A DNA stretch of 64,000 nt from Bettongia penicillata ogilbyi (GCA_023548195.1 JAJHZJ010000220.1:2053279-2117278), one strand, 5' to 3'. Counted from the stretch's first letter, positions 21,503-31,711 are shown. The notes: generated from the sequence alone by a model not told the origin. Numbers and translations are program-made.

Positions 21503-21915
21503 CTGAGGCACATAGCACAAATGTGCAATGAATTAGGTGTAGGGTTGAATAGAAATAGAAAAAGAAACTAGACTTCTTTCAGTAACTATAATGCTCTTTT
21601 GCTGACCCCAAGCTTCCTATGAAAGCAAAGGCTCATCTTTTCAATGGTAATATTTACCACTTCCTCTGAAGAACAAAAAATAAATTTACAGAAAGCACCA
21701 AAGAATGCATATTGAACAGGCTGAAACATGATATAACCCAAAGAACTCTGAAGAAGCATGGTACTAAAGACCATCATCAACGAGTTAAATGGCAGGAATA
21801 AAAGATAAGCTGGTCAGAATGAAGGAGGACAGGTGAACAAAGTGCTCTATAACTACCCACACATTGTAAATTGAAATCAAGGAAGAGTTTGAGCAGTTGT
21901 AGTATCAGTTCAATA
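21503..21915. other. Unassigned sequence
   Basis: A 110-codon minus ORF (21777-22109) crosses into the LTR-like segment and shows no domain. No gene is called. Confidence 0.4.
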
Positions 21916-21919
21916 TTCA

Positions 21920-22335
21920 TAGCTCCCACAGCAGCCATGAATGTCACGGAGCAATTCAGAATCACAAAATACCACAGACTCTCCACGTGGAAGGAAGAAC
22001 CAAAACATTTATTCAGACTCAAATTCATCACAGAAAAAAAAAAATCTATATACAATGACAATGCAGAGGACAACACCATTCCTATGCCTTTCCCTGCTAG
22101 GCTTTCCACAAACCAGGTCCATTACTTTCATTACAAGTAGACTTTCTTTAACAGAATCACAATCACAAAATCACTCATGCTACCTGGGAGCCTACCTCCT
22201 TCTTAGCTCTGACAGCTTTCCTTTCATCTCTGCTCTAGCTCAGCCTGGTCCAGCTCCACTTGTTCAGCAAACTCCTCCCACCATAGCCTCTGTGTGATTT
22301 AATGGGCCTATTCATGAATATGCAAAATCTTCCAA
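21920..22335 (-). mobile_element. Possible solo LTR of an endogenous retrovirus
   Basis: Read on the minus strand, the segment has LTR-like order. There is a 5' part with 'tttgcatattcatgaatagg', a GC-richer middle, a TATA-like 'attgtatatag', a poly(A) signal context 'tctgaataaatgttttggtt', and then about 80 bp to the left end. No adjoining gag, pol or env sequence and no second LTR was seen, so it would be a solo copy. The ends, a target duplication and the family are not defined. The positive-looking ORFs inside have no viral motif. Confidence 0.45.
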
Positions 22336-23215
22336 TTCAAATTAGCATTACAGCAGTTTGGGTGTATATTCTTTCCCAAACATGGCGATAATATGAACAG
22401 CACATATGGTTCCAATATGTATAATTTGTGGAAAATCCCAAATTAAAGAGATAACAGATCTATTTAAGCATTTAACTTTGTGAAACTAGGTTATATATAC
22501 ATAGATATATATGCTTTATATCTATATGATTTTTTATCTAGTTATATATAGTCACATTCATAGTTACATACATATATATATATATATATAATCAGACTTC
22601 CTTTTCAATATGTCCTATTTAAATATACAAACAATGCAGTACATTAATTCATGTTTTAATGTGTGGAAAGAATAGATAGTACTATTAATATTCATATTAA
22701 ATATTTAATAGTATTAAAATATTCTTTTCAATGTTTAACTCTGCAAAGTTACCCTTAAACACTAAAAATATAGAAAATAAATATTTATTGTGCTAAACTC
22801 TCTTTTGCCTATGTAAACAAATTGGTGCTTTTATATAATATTAATAAACTGCATTTTGGAATCACAAGCAAAAATACCACTATCCATTATAAAACTTGTC
22901 ATCTTTTCCTACAATTTTGTAACTCATGCTCTTAAATTTTTAAAGACATAAATAATAAAAAGGTGAAAGATTGTAACTGAGTTATGCTTTAAACCATAAT
23001 TGTTAATTTCAGTTTATAATCAATAATTTATAACATTATAATATATGAAGTGGTAATTATTTAAACCTCAGCTGTTCTTCAAACATTTTTTATTACTTCC
23101 TTATCCTATTAACATATCACCTACATGAAGTATTCAACTTTATAATGCTTCATAAACTATTTTCATCATTAATAATAAGAAATAAGAATGCATTTGGAAT
23201 GCAAAGACCATTGGT
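22336..23215. other. Very AT-rich unassigned sequence
   Basis: Includes (TA)n near 22565-22590 and TATATC/ATAGAT words at about 22490-22560. No gene. Confidence 0.5.
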
Positions 23216-23224
23216 CATCTTGAA

Positions 23225-23475
23225 CGTCTTTTAAGCAGGGGTAAAAAAGCAACGATTTGTGTCTGACAACCATATTTTTCCAGTGAGGATGGAAATCTTC
23301 TGTAGGCGATGATCTGTGTCAGAGCAATGACAACAATGGTAATTACCTCCAACCAATAACAATGGGAATGGAACTGCCATTTGTCTCCATTACCAAGCGA
23401 TGTTGAAACTGCCTTCCACTTTATTCAACAAATGAAATACTTTAGCATCTGATTGTGCAATGCCTCTGAACAAAA
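23225..23475. promoter_or_regulatory. Candidate conserved non-coding element
   Basis: This is a non-repeat, compositionally balanced island inside AT-rich DNA. It has closely spaced sites such as 'gtaattacc' (homeodomain-like) and 'ccaaccaataac' (CCAAT-like). It has no ORF. Calling it regulatory is inference only. Confidence 0.25.
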
Positions 23476-24710
23476 AAGAAAGGAGGAAAGAAAAGAGATC
23501 ACAAATAATAGGAAAAGATACCACTTTTTCCAATAGACAGAATTATTGAACTGATACTAAACTAGTATTGCCTTAGTTCTAATTGGAATAAAGGTATCAT
23601 GTGCCTCTGCCCCACTGATTAACCCTCACAGGTAACTAAAAGTACTATTTAAGAACTCTTCTTTTTTGTTCCACTAAATTCTATTCAACTCAAAATATAT
23701 TTATTAAATGCCAACTGGAAGATAAACCCTAACAACACATACAAAATATCAAAATAATCCCAGGAGACAATTTTCAACTCTGGGTAACAGTATGCATACA
23801 AAAAATTCAATACAAAATACATACAAACTATTTTCCAGCGAGAAAACACCTGTCAGTATGAAGGGTACTTTGGTAATAACACAGTGGAATGGAACATTGG
23901 AAAAATGGGGTTTTCATGAATGGGCACAAGGGAACAAATAGTAATGTCCAAGGAACAGAACTTGTTTTAGGACATTTTACAGCTCTATATCATAGGGATT
24001 CTAAATAGAATCAATGTTGATCACCACGCCCTTTCGCAGAAATGATGGGAGAGTTAATGTGAATATAAGTCCCTGAAGAAGTGGTGGAATGGCAATGTAA
24101 TAACCTGGCACATGATGAATCCCTAGGTCTACAGGTGTCATTGGAGTCTTGAGTCATCCCTCCAGGCACTAGCCACAGGCACTCTGTTACAAGGTTTATT
24201 GTAATCACATGGAGATTATCTGCCTCTGAGTAGGGAGCTTCAAAATGCCCTTTGATCCTAATGGTCAGTAGGGAGAAGGTGGGGGAAGCAATCTGAACTA
24301 ATTCAGGTGACAACAGCGTCTGTTATTTTTCCTACTAACAGACAATTACAGTACATCATTTTTGAATTTGTAAACTTGGGTCCTTAAAGGACACATCAGC
24401 AGATCACAAACACTAGCATATCTTTCCTAAATGAAAAGGACTATATTAATGGAACAAGTGATGAATTTGGTCTCTGTATGAGGTGTATCTTAGTGATGTT
24501 TGAAGGAACTCAATTCAAAGAGGTTGAGTGCTAAGTGGTGGATTTTAGAATTGGGGCCATAATAATCCATCACACTACCCAATAAGACATTAAAGGGCTT
24601 TAATCTTCACCATTTAGGTGACTATATCATTGAAATCATATATCTTTTGAAGAAGGTTCCAATTATTTATTGGTCTTTCAGAAAGGTTTCTAGCATAGAA
24701 AAAGTACTTC
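23476..24710. other. Mostly unassigned, with an L2 tail remnant
   Basis: About 23690-23780 ('atatttattaaatgccaact') looks like an antisense L2 tail. A 100-codon minus ORF at 24011-24313 is the least random-looking of the small ORFs, but it could not be tied to any family. Confidence 0.4.
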
Positions 24711-24714
24711 CTTT

Positions 24715-24875
24715 CTATCCCTATGACCATCCATCTAATTCAGTGACTCATTACTATTCCAATAACCTGTTAATTGGTCTTCCTGTCTCCACATACTCCA
24801 AAGGACTATTCATTTGCACTCTATTGCCAAGTAAATTCTCCTAAAGCATCACTAGGTTCATAACACTGGTGTCAA
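24715..24875 (+). repeat. L2 fragment (sense)
   Basis: 'ctaattcagtgactcattac', 'taattggtcttcctgtctcc' and 'attctcctaaagcatcacta' match the L2 block after the RT ('ggattactgcaatagcctcc...gattggtctccctgcctc'). It is diverged. Confidence 0.6.
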
Positions 24876-25430
24876 AAATATCCAAGGTTTTAGAGTCTAC
24901 GACAAGACTTATAGTCTTTCAGTAAATAGAGCTTATCTCCTAGTTAATAAAAACGATCAGTTGAAATGAGAAATTGCCAGATAGGTGTAAGGGTGAGTTC
25001 CTTCTCTGTTGTCCTCCACCCTGTTCTTCTTCCAGTTTTCTCTTCCCTTACTCATTAGACTCCCCATCAGTGGCTTTTACACTAGTGCTTTGTTGATTTT
25101 GCTCACAATATAGCCCTCTTTCTACAGATGAGAGTTTTAGTTGTCCCAGTTGCATTTTGTAATCTTTATTCCAGATGAAAAAATTCCTAATCATTAGCTC
25201 TCTAAATATTGTATATGAAATCACTTTCAAAACAGTAAAAACACTACAGTAGCATAAGGTGTTGCTAGTAAGATTGCCAATATCCTCAAGATAAACCCCT
25301 TTCTTTACTCCTCTCACCTTTTGTATCGATTATTTACACATAACTCATTGCCAGGTTTACAGATTTGTGACATTACAAATAGCCTATCCTGTCTCTTTCC
25401 TAAACACAAGCGCCATTTTGCCAAAATAAC
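24876..25430. other. Unassigned sequence
   Basis: Nothing recognised. Confidence 0.4.
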
Positions 25431-25434
25431 TAGG

Positions 25435-26168
25435 GTTATTAAAAGTAGAGTAGAGTACATGACAGAAACAGAAAGTTAAGAGAAAGTGTAGACCTAGGGA
25501 GAAAGACACTGGATTCTGTTTTGGATACGTTCAGTTTGACATGTTTATGTGATATTCAAGCAGAAATATCCAGCAGACAATCAGAGATGTAAATTACAGG
25601 CCAGGATGAATATTTTGAGATCATCTGTATAAAGATCGTAATTGAACCCAATGCATAGAAGCTGATGAAATTATTGAGAACAAAGAGAGAAAAGGCCCAA
25701 GAACAGATCCCTGAGGCCCACCTATGCACAATGCACACAGGGTACAGCATGGATGATAAGCCATGCAAAGGAGACCATAAAAGATCAGTCAGGAATATAA
25801 AAAGAAAACCAGGAAAGTCAATGAGAACTTGGAGAGAAAAAAACATGCAAGTGGAGGGATAGTCAACTGCAGCATAATCTGCAAATAGAAAATTGGACGT
25901 TTAGAAGATCACTGACTTTTCCTGTCCACCTCTCCCCGAGAATGGAGGGGAAAGATAGAAAAGAACATCATATAGGAATATTTACTTTTGTTGATAAATC
26001 AATTCCATAATAAACGACCAAAATTGTAGAAGGAAATCTTTCATAATGGAGAGAACCATTTGAGTTGAGTGATGAGATCAGAGTCCAAATAAAAAGGATT
26101 TGAGAATTGAGTAGGAGGAGGGAAAATGGATTCAAGATATCCTTCCCAAATAGTTTGAAATAAATATG
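25435..26168 (-). mobile_element. L2 LINE ORF2 copy (antisense)
   Basis: Plus-strand order: 'ggattctgttttggatacgt', 'tcagtttgacatgtttatgt', 'agaaatatccagcagacaat', 'gtaattgaacccaatgcata', 'aacagatccctgaggcccac', 'aaaggagaccataaaagatc', 'gagttgagtgatgagatcag'. This is L2 read backwards from the region after the RT towards the fingers. It is decayed, with no frame. The HAL1 element begins at its right edge and probably inserted into it. Confidence 0.8.
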
Positions 26169-26169
26169 T

Positions 26170-26703
26170 TTAGAATGGGGGCTGGAGGAGAGGGGGAGCA
26201 GGGCATCTCCGTGACTTGGGCCCCCTCGGGAGGAAGCAGCCACGGCAGGGACGGGGGCAGGAAGCGGTGGAGGCAGAGGTGTGGGCGGCAGCTGAGGGGG
26301 CAGCGGACCGGGACTCGGGAATCCCCCAGCAGCAGGCAGGATCTTCATTACGGAAGATTCTTGCATAAAACCTGATGGAGCTGAACCTGGGAGACAACCC
26401 TGCCCCCACCCCGCTCTGTTACTGAAGGCTTCTGCTTAAAGCCCCCAAGGGAGCTGGGCTTGGGAGGTGGGGCCCCCCACCCCGCCCCCACCCGCTCCAT
26501 TCCTGAAAGTCTCTGCATAAAGCCCCTGATGGATCAGAGCCTGGGAGGTGGCCCTGGCCCCCACCCCAACACCTGAACTAAAGCACACTGATTGACAGCT
26601 GGCAGGAGGAAAGCCCATTTAAATCTCAGAGGCCAAGTACTAGCTGGGCGGATCCAGGCGGGGGTGGAAAGGAATCTCAGAAGTCAAGTAACTGGCTGGG
26701 AAA
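26170..26703 (+). promoter_or_regulatory. HAL1 5' UTR with tandem monomers, putative internal promoter
   Basis: Three related units begin at 26353, 26424 and 26505, with periods of 71 and 81 bp. Each opens 'gaag/gaaa...tctgcataaag'-like and passes through 'cctgggaggtgg' to a C-rich block. A second pair, 'aatctcag...caagta...gctggg', lies at about 26622-26649 and 26672-26700. The upstream 180 bp are very G-rich and hold many CpGs. Monomeric 5' UTRs act as promoters in mouse L1. Promoter activity here is inferred from that parallel. Confidence 0.55.
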
Positions 26704-27801
26704 ATGCCTAGAAAAGGGAAGAAAAATAAGACTTTAGAGAGTTTTTTCCAACAAATGCAAATGATCCCGACCTTCGGATCTGATGACGAGGACGTATCCT
26801 TGCCGTCAGGGAAAGACGTGGAGGGCGGGGCCTCAGTACCCCAGACACCCCAGGGGGGTGGCGGGTGGGCTCAGGCCCTGGAAGAGCTCAAAAAGGACTT
26901 TGAAAAGCAAGTTAGACAGGTGGAGGAAAAACTGGGAAGAGAAATGTCAGAGATGCAACAAAAGTATGAAAAACGGGTCAATACCTTGGTAAAGGAGACC
27001 CAAAAACATGCTGAGGAAATTAACACCTTGAAAAATAGGCTCACTCAATTGGCAAAGGAGGTTCAAAAAGCCAATGAGAAGAATGCTTTCAAAAGCAGAA
27101 TGAGCCAAATGATAAAAGAGGCTCAAAAGCTCACTGAATTTAATAGTTCTCTCAAAATTAGAATGGAACAGATGGAGTCTAATGACTTTATGAGAAACCA
27201 AGAAATCACCAAACAAAACCAAAAGAATGAAAAAATGGAAGAGAATGTGAAATATCTCATGGGGAAAACAACTGACCTGGAAAATAGATCCAGGAGAGAC
27301 AATTTAAAAATTATGGGACTACCTGAAACTCACGATCAAAAAAAGAGCCTAGACATCATCTTCCATGAAATTATCAAGGAAAACTGCCCTGACATTCTAG
27401 AACTAGAGGGCAAAAAAAGTATTGAAAGAATCCATCGATCACCACCTGAAAGAGATCCAAAAAGAGAAACTCCTAGGAACATTGTGGTCAAATTCCAGAA
27501 CTCCCAGCTCAAGGAGAAAATCTTGCAAGCAGCTAGAAAGAAACAATTCCAGTACTGTGGAAATACAATCAGGATAACCCAAGATCTAGCAGCTTCTACA
27601 TTAAGGGATCGAAGGGTGTGGAATAGGATATTCCAGAAGGCAAAGAAACTAGGACTCAAACCAAGAATCACCTACCCAGCTAAACTGAGTATAATACTTC
27701 AAGGGAAAATATGGTCTTTCAATGAAACAGAGGACTTTCAATCATTCTTAATGAAAAGACCAGAGCTGAAAAGAAAATTTGACTTTCAAACACAAGAATG
27801 A
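26704..27801 (+). CDS. L1-type ORF1p RNA-binding protein of HAL1
   Basis: A 365-residue ORF1 protein. L1 ORF1p is a trimeric RNA chaperone that coats its own RNA in cytoplasmic particles. Residues 1-50 are basic, then acidic and disordered (GSDDEDVS). Residues 55-195 form a long heptad-patterned coiled coil with R-x-x-x-E-like repeats (RLTQLAKE, RMSQMIKE, RMEQME). LENRSRRDNLKIMGLPE (192-208) opens the RRM-like domain, and RNIVVKFQNS (258-267) fits its second RNP strand. The C-terminal domain runs from about 290, with YPAKLSIILQG (324-334). The start is the first ATG after the 5' UTR in a good context (aaaATGc). The length is normal for ORF1p and there are no stops or frameshifts. It is not a host gene. 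The frame ends TGA within ATGA, overlapping a 70-codon ORF of unknown meaning. Confidence 0.93.
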   Translation: MPRKGKKNKTLESFFQQMQMIPTFGSDDEDVSLPSGKDVEGGASVPQTPQGGGGWAQALEELKKDFEKQVRQVEEKLGREMSEMQQKYEKRVNTLVKETQKHAEEINTLKNRLTQLAKEVQKANEKNAFKSRMSQMIKEAQKLTEFNSSLKIRMEQMESNDFMRNQEITKQNQKNEKMEENVKYLMGKTTDLENRSRRDNLKIMGLPETHDQKKSLDIIFHEIIKENCPDILELEGKKSIERIHRSPPERDPKRETPRNIVVKFQNSQLKEKILQAARKKQFQYCGNTIRITQDLAASTLRDRRVWNRIFQKAKKLGLKPRITYPAKLSIILQGKIWSFNETEDFQSFLMKRPELKRKFDFQTQE

Positions 27802-28846
27802 GAAGAAGCATGAAAAAGGAAACAGCAAAGAGAAGTCTTAAGGGACTTACCAGAAGTGAACTGTTTACATTCATACAGGGAAAGACAATATTTCTAACTC
27901 TTAAAACTTTTCAGTATCTGGGTAGTTGGTGGGACCACACATACACATGTACACGCATGCACACACATACACACATGCACACACATACAGAGACAGAGAG
28001 CACAGATTGAACTGAATAGGATGGGACCATACCTTAAAAGAAACTAGGGTAAATGGTGAGAGAGAAATGTAGGGGGAGGGAAAAGGAAGGGGGTAACTAT
28101 ATGTCATTTAAGAGGCAGGTAGGAGTTTTTCTTAGTGGAGGGAAAAAGAGGAGAGCTGAAAAAAAAAAAAAAACAAAACAAGAAGTTTACCCTCATCACA
28201 TTTGACTAAACGAAGGAGTGAAATGGACACTCATTTTGGTATGAAAACCTATCTTACAGTATAAGAAAGTGGGGGAGAAAGAGATATTGCAAGGGGGGGG
28301 GGGATGATGGAAGGGAGGGCAAAGGGAGGAGGGAGGAATTTGAAGTCAACACTTGGGGAGGGACAGGATCAAAAGACAGAAGACAAACAAGGAGGGGCAG
28401 GTTAGGAGGGATGGTAATCCAGTTAGTCTTACACAACACGACTATCAGGGAGGTCATTTGCAAAACTACACAGATATGGCCTATATTGGATTGCCTGCCA
28501 TCCCAAAGGGAATGGGTGGGGAGAGAGGGATGGGGAGAATTTGGAACTCAAAGTTTTAGGAACAACTGTTTAGTATTGTTGTTGCAACTAGGAAAGAAGA
28601 CATACAGTTAATGAGGAATAGAAAGTCATCTGGCCCTACAGGAGAAAAGAGAAGATGGAGACAAGAGAAAGGAGGGATGACAGAAGAGAGGGCACATAGG
28701 AGATAGGGAAAATTAGATTGCTTGGGGTATTGGGGTGGGGGGAGGGGATAAAAGGGGAGAAAATTTGGAACCCAAAAATTTGTGAAAATGAATGTAAAAA
28801 ATTAAATAAATAAATAAATAAAATTGTATAAAAAAAAAAAATTATA
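27802..28846 (+). other. HAL1 3' UTR
   Basis: This non-coding part takes the place of ORF2. It contains a (CA)n-like tract at about 27937-27989, poly(A) at about 28159-28173, a run of ten G near 28294, purine-rich text, and the L1-like terminus. A G-rich stretch before the poly(A) is common in L1 3' UTRs. The 70-codon ORF at 27798-28010 ends in the CA tract and has no known domain. Confidence 0.8.
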
Positions 28847-28852
28847 GTCAGT

Positions 28853-28985
28853 GGGAGCTAAGTGGCAATGAATACAGCACTTGCTCTAGAGTCAGAAGGC
28901 CCTGAGTTCCAATCCAGCTTCAGACATTTACTAGATGTGTGACCCTGGACAAATGATTTTATCCTGGTTGCCTCAAAACAAAAGG
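28853..28985 (+). mobile_element. tRNA-derived SINE, short type
   Basis: 'gggagctaagtggcaatgaa', 'ctctagagtcagaaggccct', 'gagttccaatccagcttcag', 'gatgtgtgaccctggacaaa', 'gttgcctcaaaacaaaa'. It ends in an A-rich tail after 'cctca' and lacks the RTE-like tail, so this is a separate subfamily. It abuts the HAL1 poly(A). Confidence 0.85.
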
Positions 28986-28989
28986 TGTT

Positions 28990-29940
28990 ATGCACCGTTT
29001 GGGTAACTTTCTGAGCATATTTCTAAATTTGCTTTCTAGAGGAGCTGGATTATTGAATATGAGGCACAATAAAAATTTGTTAATGGTATAACTAACAGAT
29101 AAAGTAGATTTTGAATAACTACTTCCTTCTCTACTCAAACAAGAAGAAATTGGGGTTAACCTTCCTTAGAGCAAATCCTAATCACATATGGCATATTTTC
29201 AGAATTCCTAAAATGATAAGAATTACACTATGTTCTATTGAGGAGACTTGTGTTTTTTTGTTGCTTTCCTCCCTACACCATGATTTCTTTCTTTTTAATG
29301 GAATTAGGTTTTACAAAAAGAAACTGAATATTGATATTACAGACTTTATTCATGAAGTATCATATAATGTACAAGCAAAGATTACTTAATAGTGAATTTT
29401 TCTGCATGTAGCTGGATATAAAATTTTTAAAAGACTTTTTACAATTACAGGAAAATAATTGGATTTTAGAGCAAAGGAATCTGCATAGATAAACAATATG
29501 TAGGTTTTGAACATGTGCATATTTAACTGAGACTTTTATAGTTACTGAAGTACAAATGTTTTCTCAAATGGGGCATTTTGTTAGGCCATGTATGTGGAGC
29601 TGGAGCTAATGCCCACAGCAGAGAAAAACTATTAGCAACTTAATGAATGCATGCTGTTTGCATTTCTACTGTGAAGAAATATTTTCTTTTTTCATTATTT
29701 TAAGCAAAACATTATATGGTACTTTCAGGTATAAGCTCTGGAGAGTGTTGGCTATTACCTAGTGCATTCCTACTATGGAATTCAAAAATGGTTGTGAAAT
29801 ATGAAGCGCATAAGATTAGTTTGGAGCATTAATGCTTTTGCTCATGGTAAAAAATCTTACTTAAAACAAACAAATACTACATTTGATAATAGTTGTGTAA
29901 AGATAACACTTAATTGTGCTTACTTACTTAGGCATCTAAA
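28990..29940. other. Unassigned sequence, about 950 bp
   Basis: No repeat or gene recognised. The ORFs at 29111-29389 and 29801-30025 look random. Confidence 0.4.
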
Positions 29941-29944
29941 AGTG

Positions 29945-30090
29945 AGACAGTGTAGTATAATACCTTTGGGAGAAATGGATTCTAATCCCAACCATTTCAA
30001 TTATCAACAGTGTACAATTCCTTAAACTTTACTGAGGCTCCATTTTTTTGTCTATAAAATGGAAAAAAAACAACTAGGTCCTATTAACAT
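29945..30090 (+). repeat. MIR-type SINE
   Basis: 'tgagacagtgtagtataata', 'gaaatggattctaatcccaa', 'gtctataaaatggaaaaaaa'. Worn. Confidence 0.5.
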
Positions 30091-30124
30091 AATAAATTTG
30101 TGTACATTGTGAACATATATTGAT

Positions 30125-30960
30125 ACAGTGAGTTCTCATATGTTCATTTACGATCTTTATGCTGATGACAACTAGTTATCTGCATCTAGTTCTCATCTGA
30201 TTTCCAGTCCATCAACAATTATGTCCTGGATTTCCTGCTTGCATGTTTTATAGTCATCTTGACTTCAAAATGTCTAAAACAAACTCCATTTTGCAATAAA
30301 TTCTCTTTCTGATGAACTTGTTTGTGTTCATGATACCACCATTTTTTCTAAGGATCCAAGTTCTCAAACTTTGTGTCATCCTCAATTCCCCTGCCTTGCC
30401 CTCCCATCTCCCATATTTAATTAATTATTAGATTCTGTCATGGTAGTTAGATGGGTAGTGGAAAGAGCCTCAGGCTTAAAGTCAGGGAGAGACATCTTCC
30501 TGAGTTCAAATTTGGCTTCAGTTACTTACTATCTATGATCCTGGGCAAGTCACTTTATCTTGTTTGCCTCAATTTCCTCTGTAAAATAATCTGGAAAAGA
30601 AAATGACAAACCAATCTTTTATCTTTGCCAAGAAGACTTCACATGAAGTTACAGAGGACCAGATATGACTGAAAAATGACTGAAAAACAAAAAAAAAGTT
30701 GCTGTCAATTTAAACTACATGGCATCTCACATATTTGTCCCCTTCTTTTTCCTTACATGGCTACCACCTATCACAGATGTTCATTGTTCATTCTATCACA
30801 TGGACTATTACATTACTCTTATTAGTTTCCCTGCTTCCAGTCTCTCTTTTGTCCAATATAACTTCCATGAAGCTGTTAAAACTATATTCTTAAGACATAG
30901 GTATTGGTCATTTTGTTACTTTTCTCCTGAAGAAATTTCATTAGATTTCTGTTGCCCACT
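30125..30960 (+). mobile_element. L2 LINE copy (sense), split by a SINE
   Basis: The left arm (30125-30432) has 'tttatgctgatgacaactag' (the YADD region), 'cttcaaaatgtctaaaacaa' and 'actttgtgtcatcctcaatt'. The right arm (30698-30960) resumes in L2 order: 'tatcacatggactattacat', 'ttagtttccctgcttccagt', 'tccatgaagctgttaaaact', 'tcctgaagaaatttcattag'. It is decayed and split at the block corresponding to 'ctgttgccaagtcctgtc'. Confidence 0.8.
30433..30697 (+). mobile_element. tRNA-SINE nested in L2
   Basis: 'ggtagttagatgggtagtgg', 'cctgagttcaaatttggctt', 'gatcctgggcaagtcacttt', 'gccaagaagacttcacatga', 'atgactgaaaaatgactgaa' and a short poly(A). Diverged 'gattctgtca' and 'gttgctgtcaa' flank it and may be the remains of a target duplication. 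Confidence 0.85.
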
Positions 30961-31039
30961 GGACATAATGGAGAGAGAGGCAGAGATGGATACAAGTCAA
31001 TCAGCAAACCAAACAATTCATAAGAATACCTTCACTACT

Positions 31040-31222
31040 TGCTAAATGCATGACCAAGGAGCAAGTCATAGAAGTTCTATCTAAACCTTAGTTTTCTCAG
31101 TTGTAGAATAGGGATAATGTTGCTTTCACTCTCTACCTTGCAATGTAGTTGCAAAAATCAAATAAGATCACGTATATAAAGTGTTTTATCTAGAAAGTGC
31201 TAAACAAATCTGAGCTATTCTT
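31040..31222 (+). repeat. MIR-type SINE
   Basis: 'tctaaaccttagttttctca', 'gttgtagaatagggataatg', 'gttgcaaaaatcaaataaga', 'aaagtgctaaacaaatctga' is the CORE to tail of a MIR/THER1. Confidence 0.7.
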
Positions 31223-31444
31223 TTATGGGTAGAAAGAGCAAAGAAGTTTTGCTCAGGGAAGAAAATCTTAAAACAAATACATGCTAACTTTGATAACAGA
31301 TGTGTAAACAGGAAACCTAATTGTGCGTGTCTATCAACAAGGCAGGGTTCCATTGCATGTAATTTCATTAGACATTGGGAGGTTTGTTTGTTTGTTGTGG
31401 TAAAAGGGAGATAAAAAAGGTTTGTAAAGAATGGCAATCCAGAA

Positions 31445-31659
31445 GCAGATTGTAGGACAAATCTGGAGGTAGCAAGGTGAGGAGAGGACCTGGCTTCATC
31501 AAAGCAATAAAGGAATCAAAGAAATCTCAGCCTGAGATAATGAGAGCCTGGGTTGTAGAGAAGATATGACAACGGAAAGGAAAAAAATGGTTTCCAAATG
31601 AGGATAGATGTTTTTTAAAGAAAATTAAATAGAATTTTGTTTCCGCTACCCACCAGATA

Positions 31660-31711
<52 letters not shown>

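Larger units (their letters stand above)
26170..28846 (+). mobile_element. HAL1-type element (L1 ORF1-only retrotransposon), full-length candidate
   Basis: About 2.68 kb. Parts in order: a CpG- and GC-rich 5' UTR (26170-26703) with tandem monomers, an intact 365-codon ORF1 (26704-27801), then about 1.04 kb of 3' UTR with CA-rich, G-rich and A-rich tracts. The terminus reads 'tttggaacccaaaaatttgt' and then (AAAT)n plus poly(A). That terminus matches the L1 3' ends in this window. No reverse transcriptase or endonuclease ORF lies between ORF1 and the tail, and no seam suggests a recent ORF2 deletion. HAL1 ('half-L1') elements are known in mammals, marsupials included, and depend on L1 for ORF2p. 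Retained CpGs and the intact ORF suggest a fairly young copy. I found no convincing target-site duplication. Confidence 0.85.

Noticed and set aside
24011..24313. 100-codon minus ORF considered as a retroviral or other pol fragment
   Set aside because: A neighbouring frame has a short hydrophobic Pro/Gly-rich run, but no catalytic motif or ordered set of blocks could be found. Only a search could decide.
26166..26618. Several ORFs on both strands in the GC-rich 5' region
   Set aside because: They lie in the HAL1 5' UTR. Low stop-codon density there comes from high GC and tandem monomers.
26947..27671. Minus-strand ORFs of 91 and 111 codons opposite ORF1
   Set aside because: Antisense shadows of the HAL1 ORF1.
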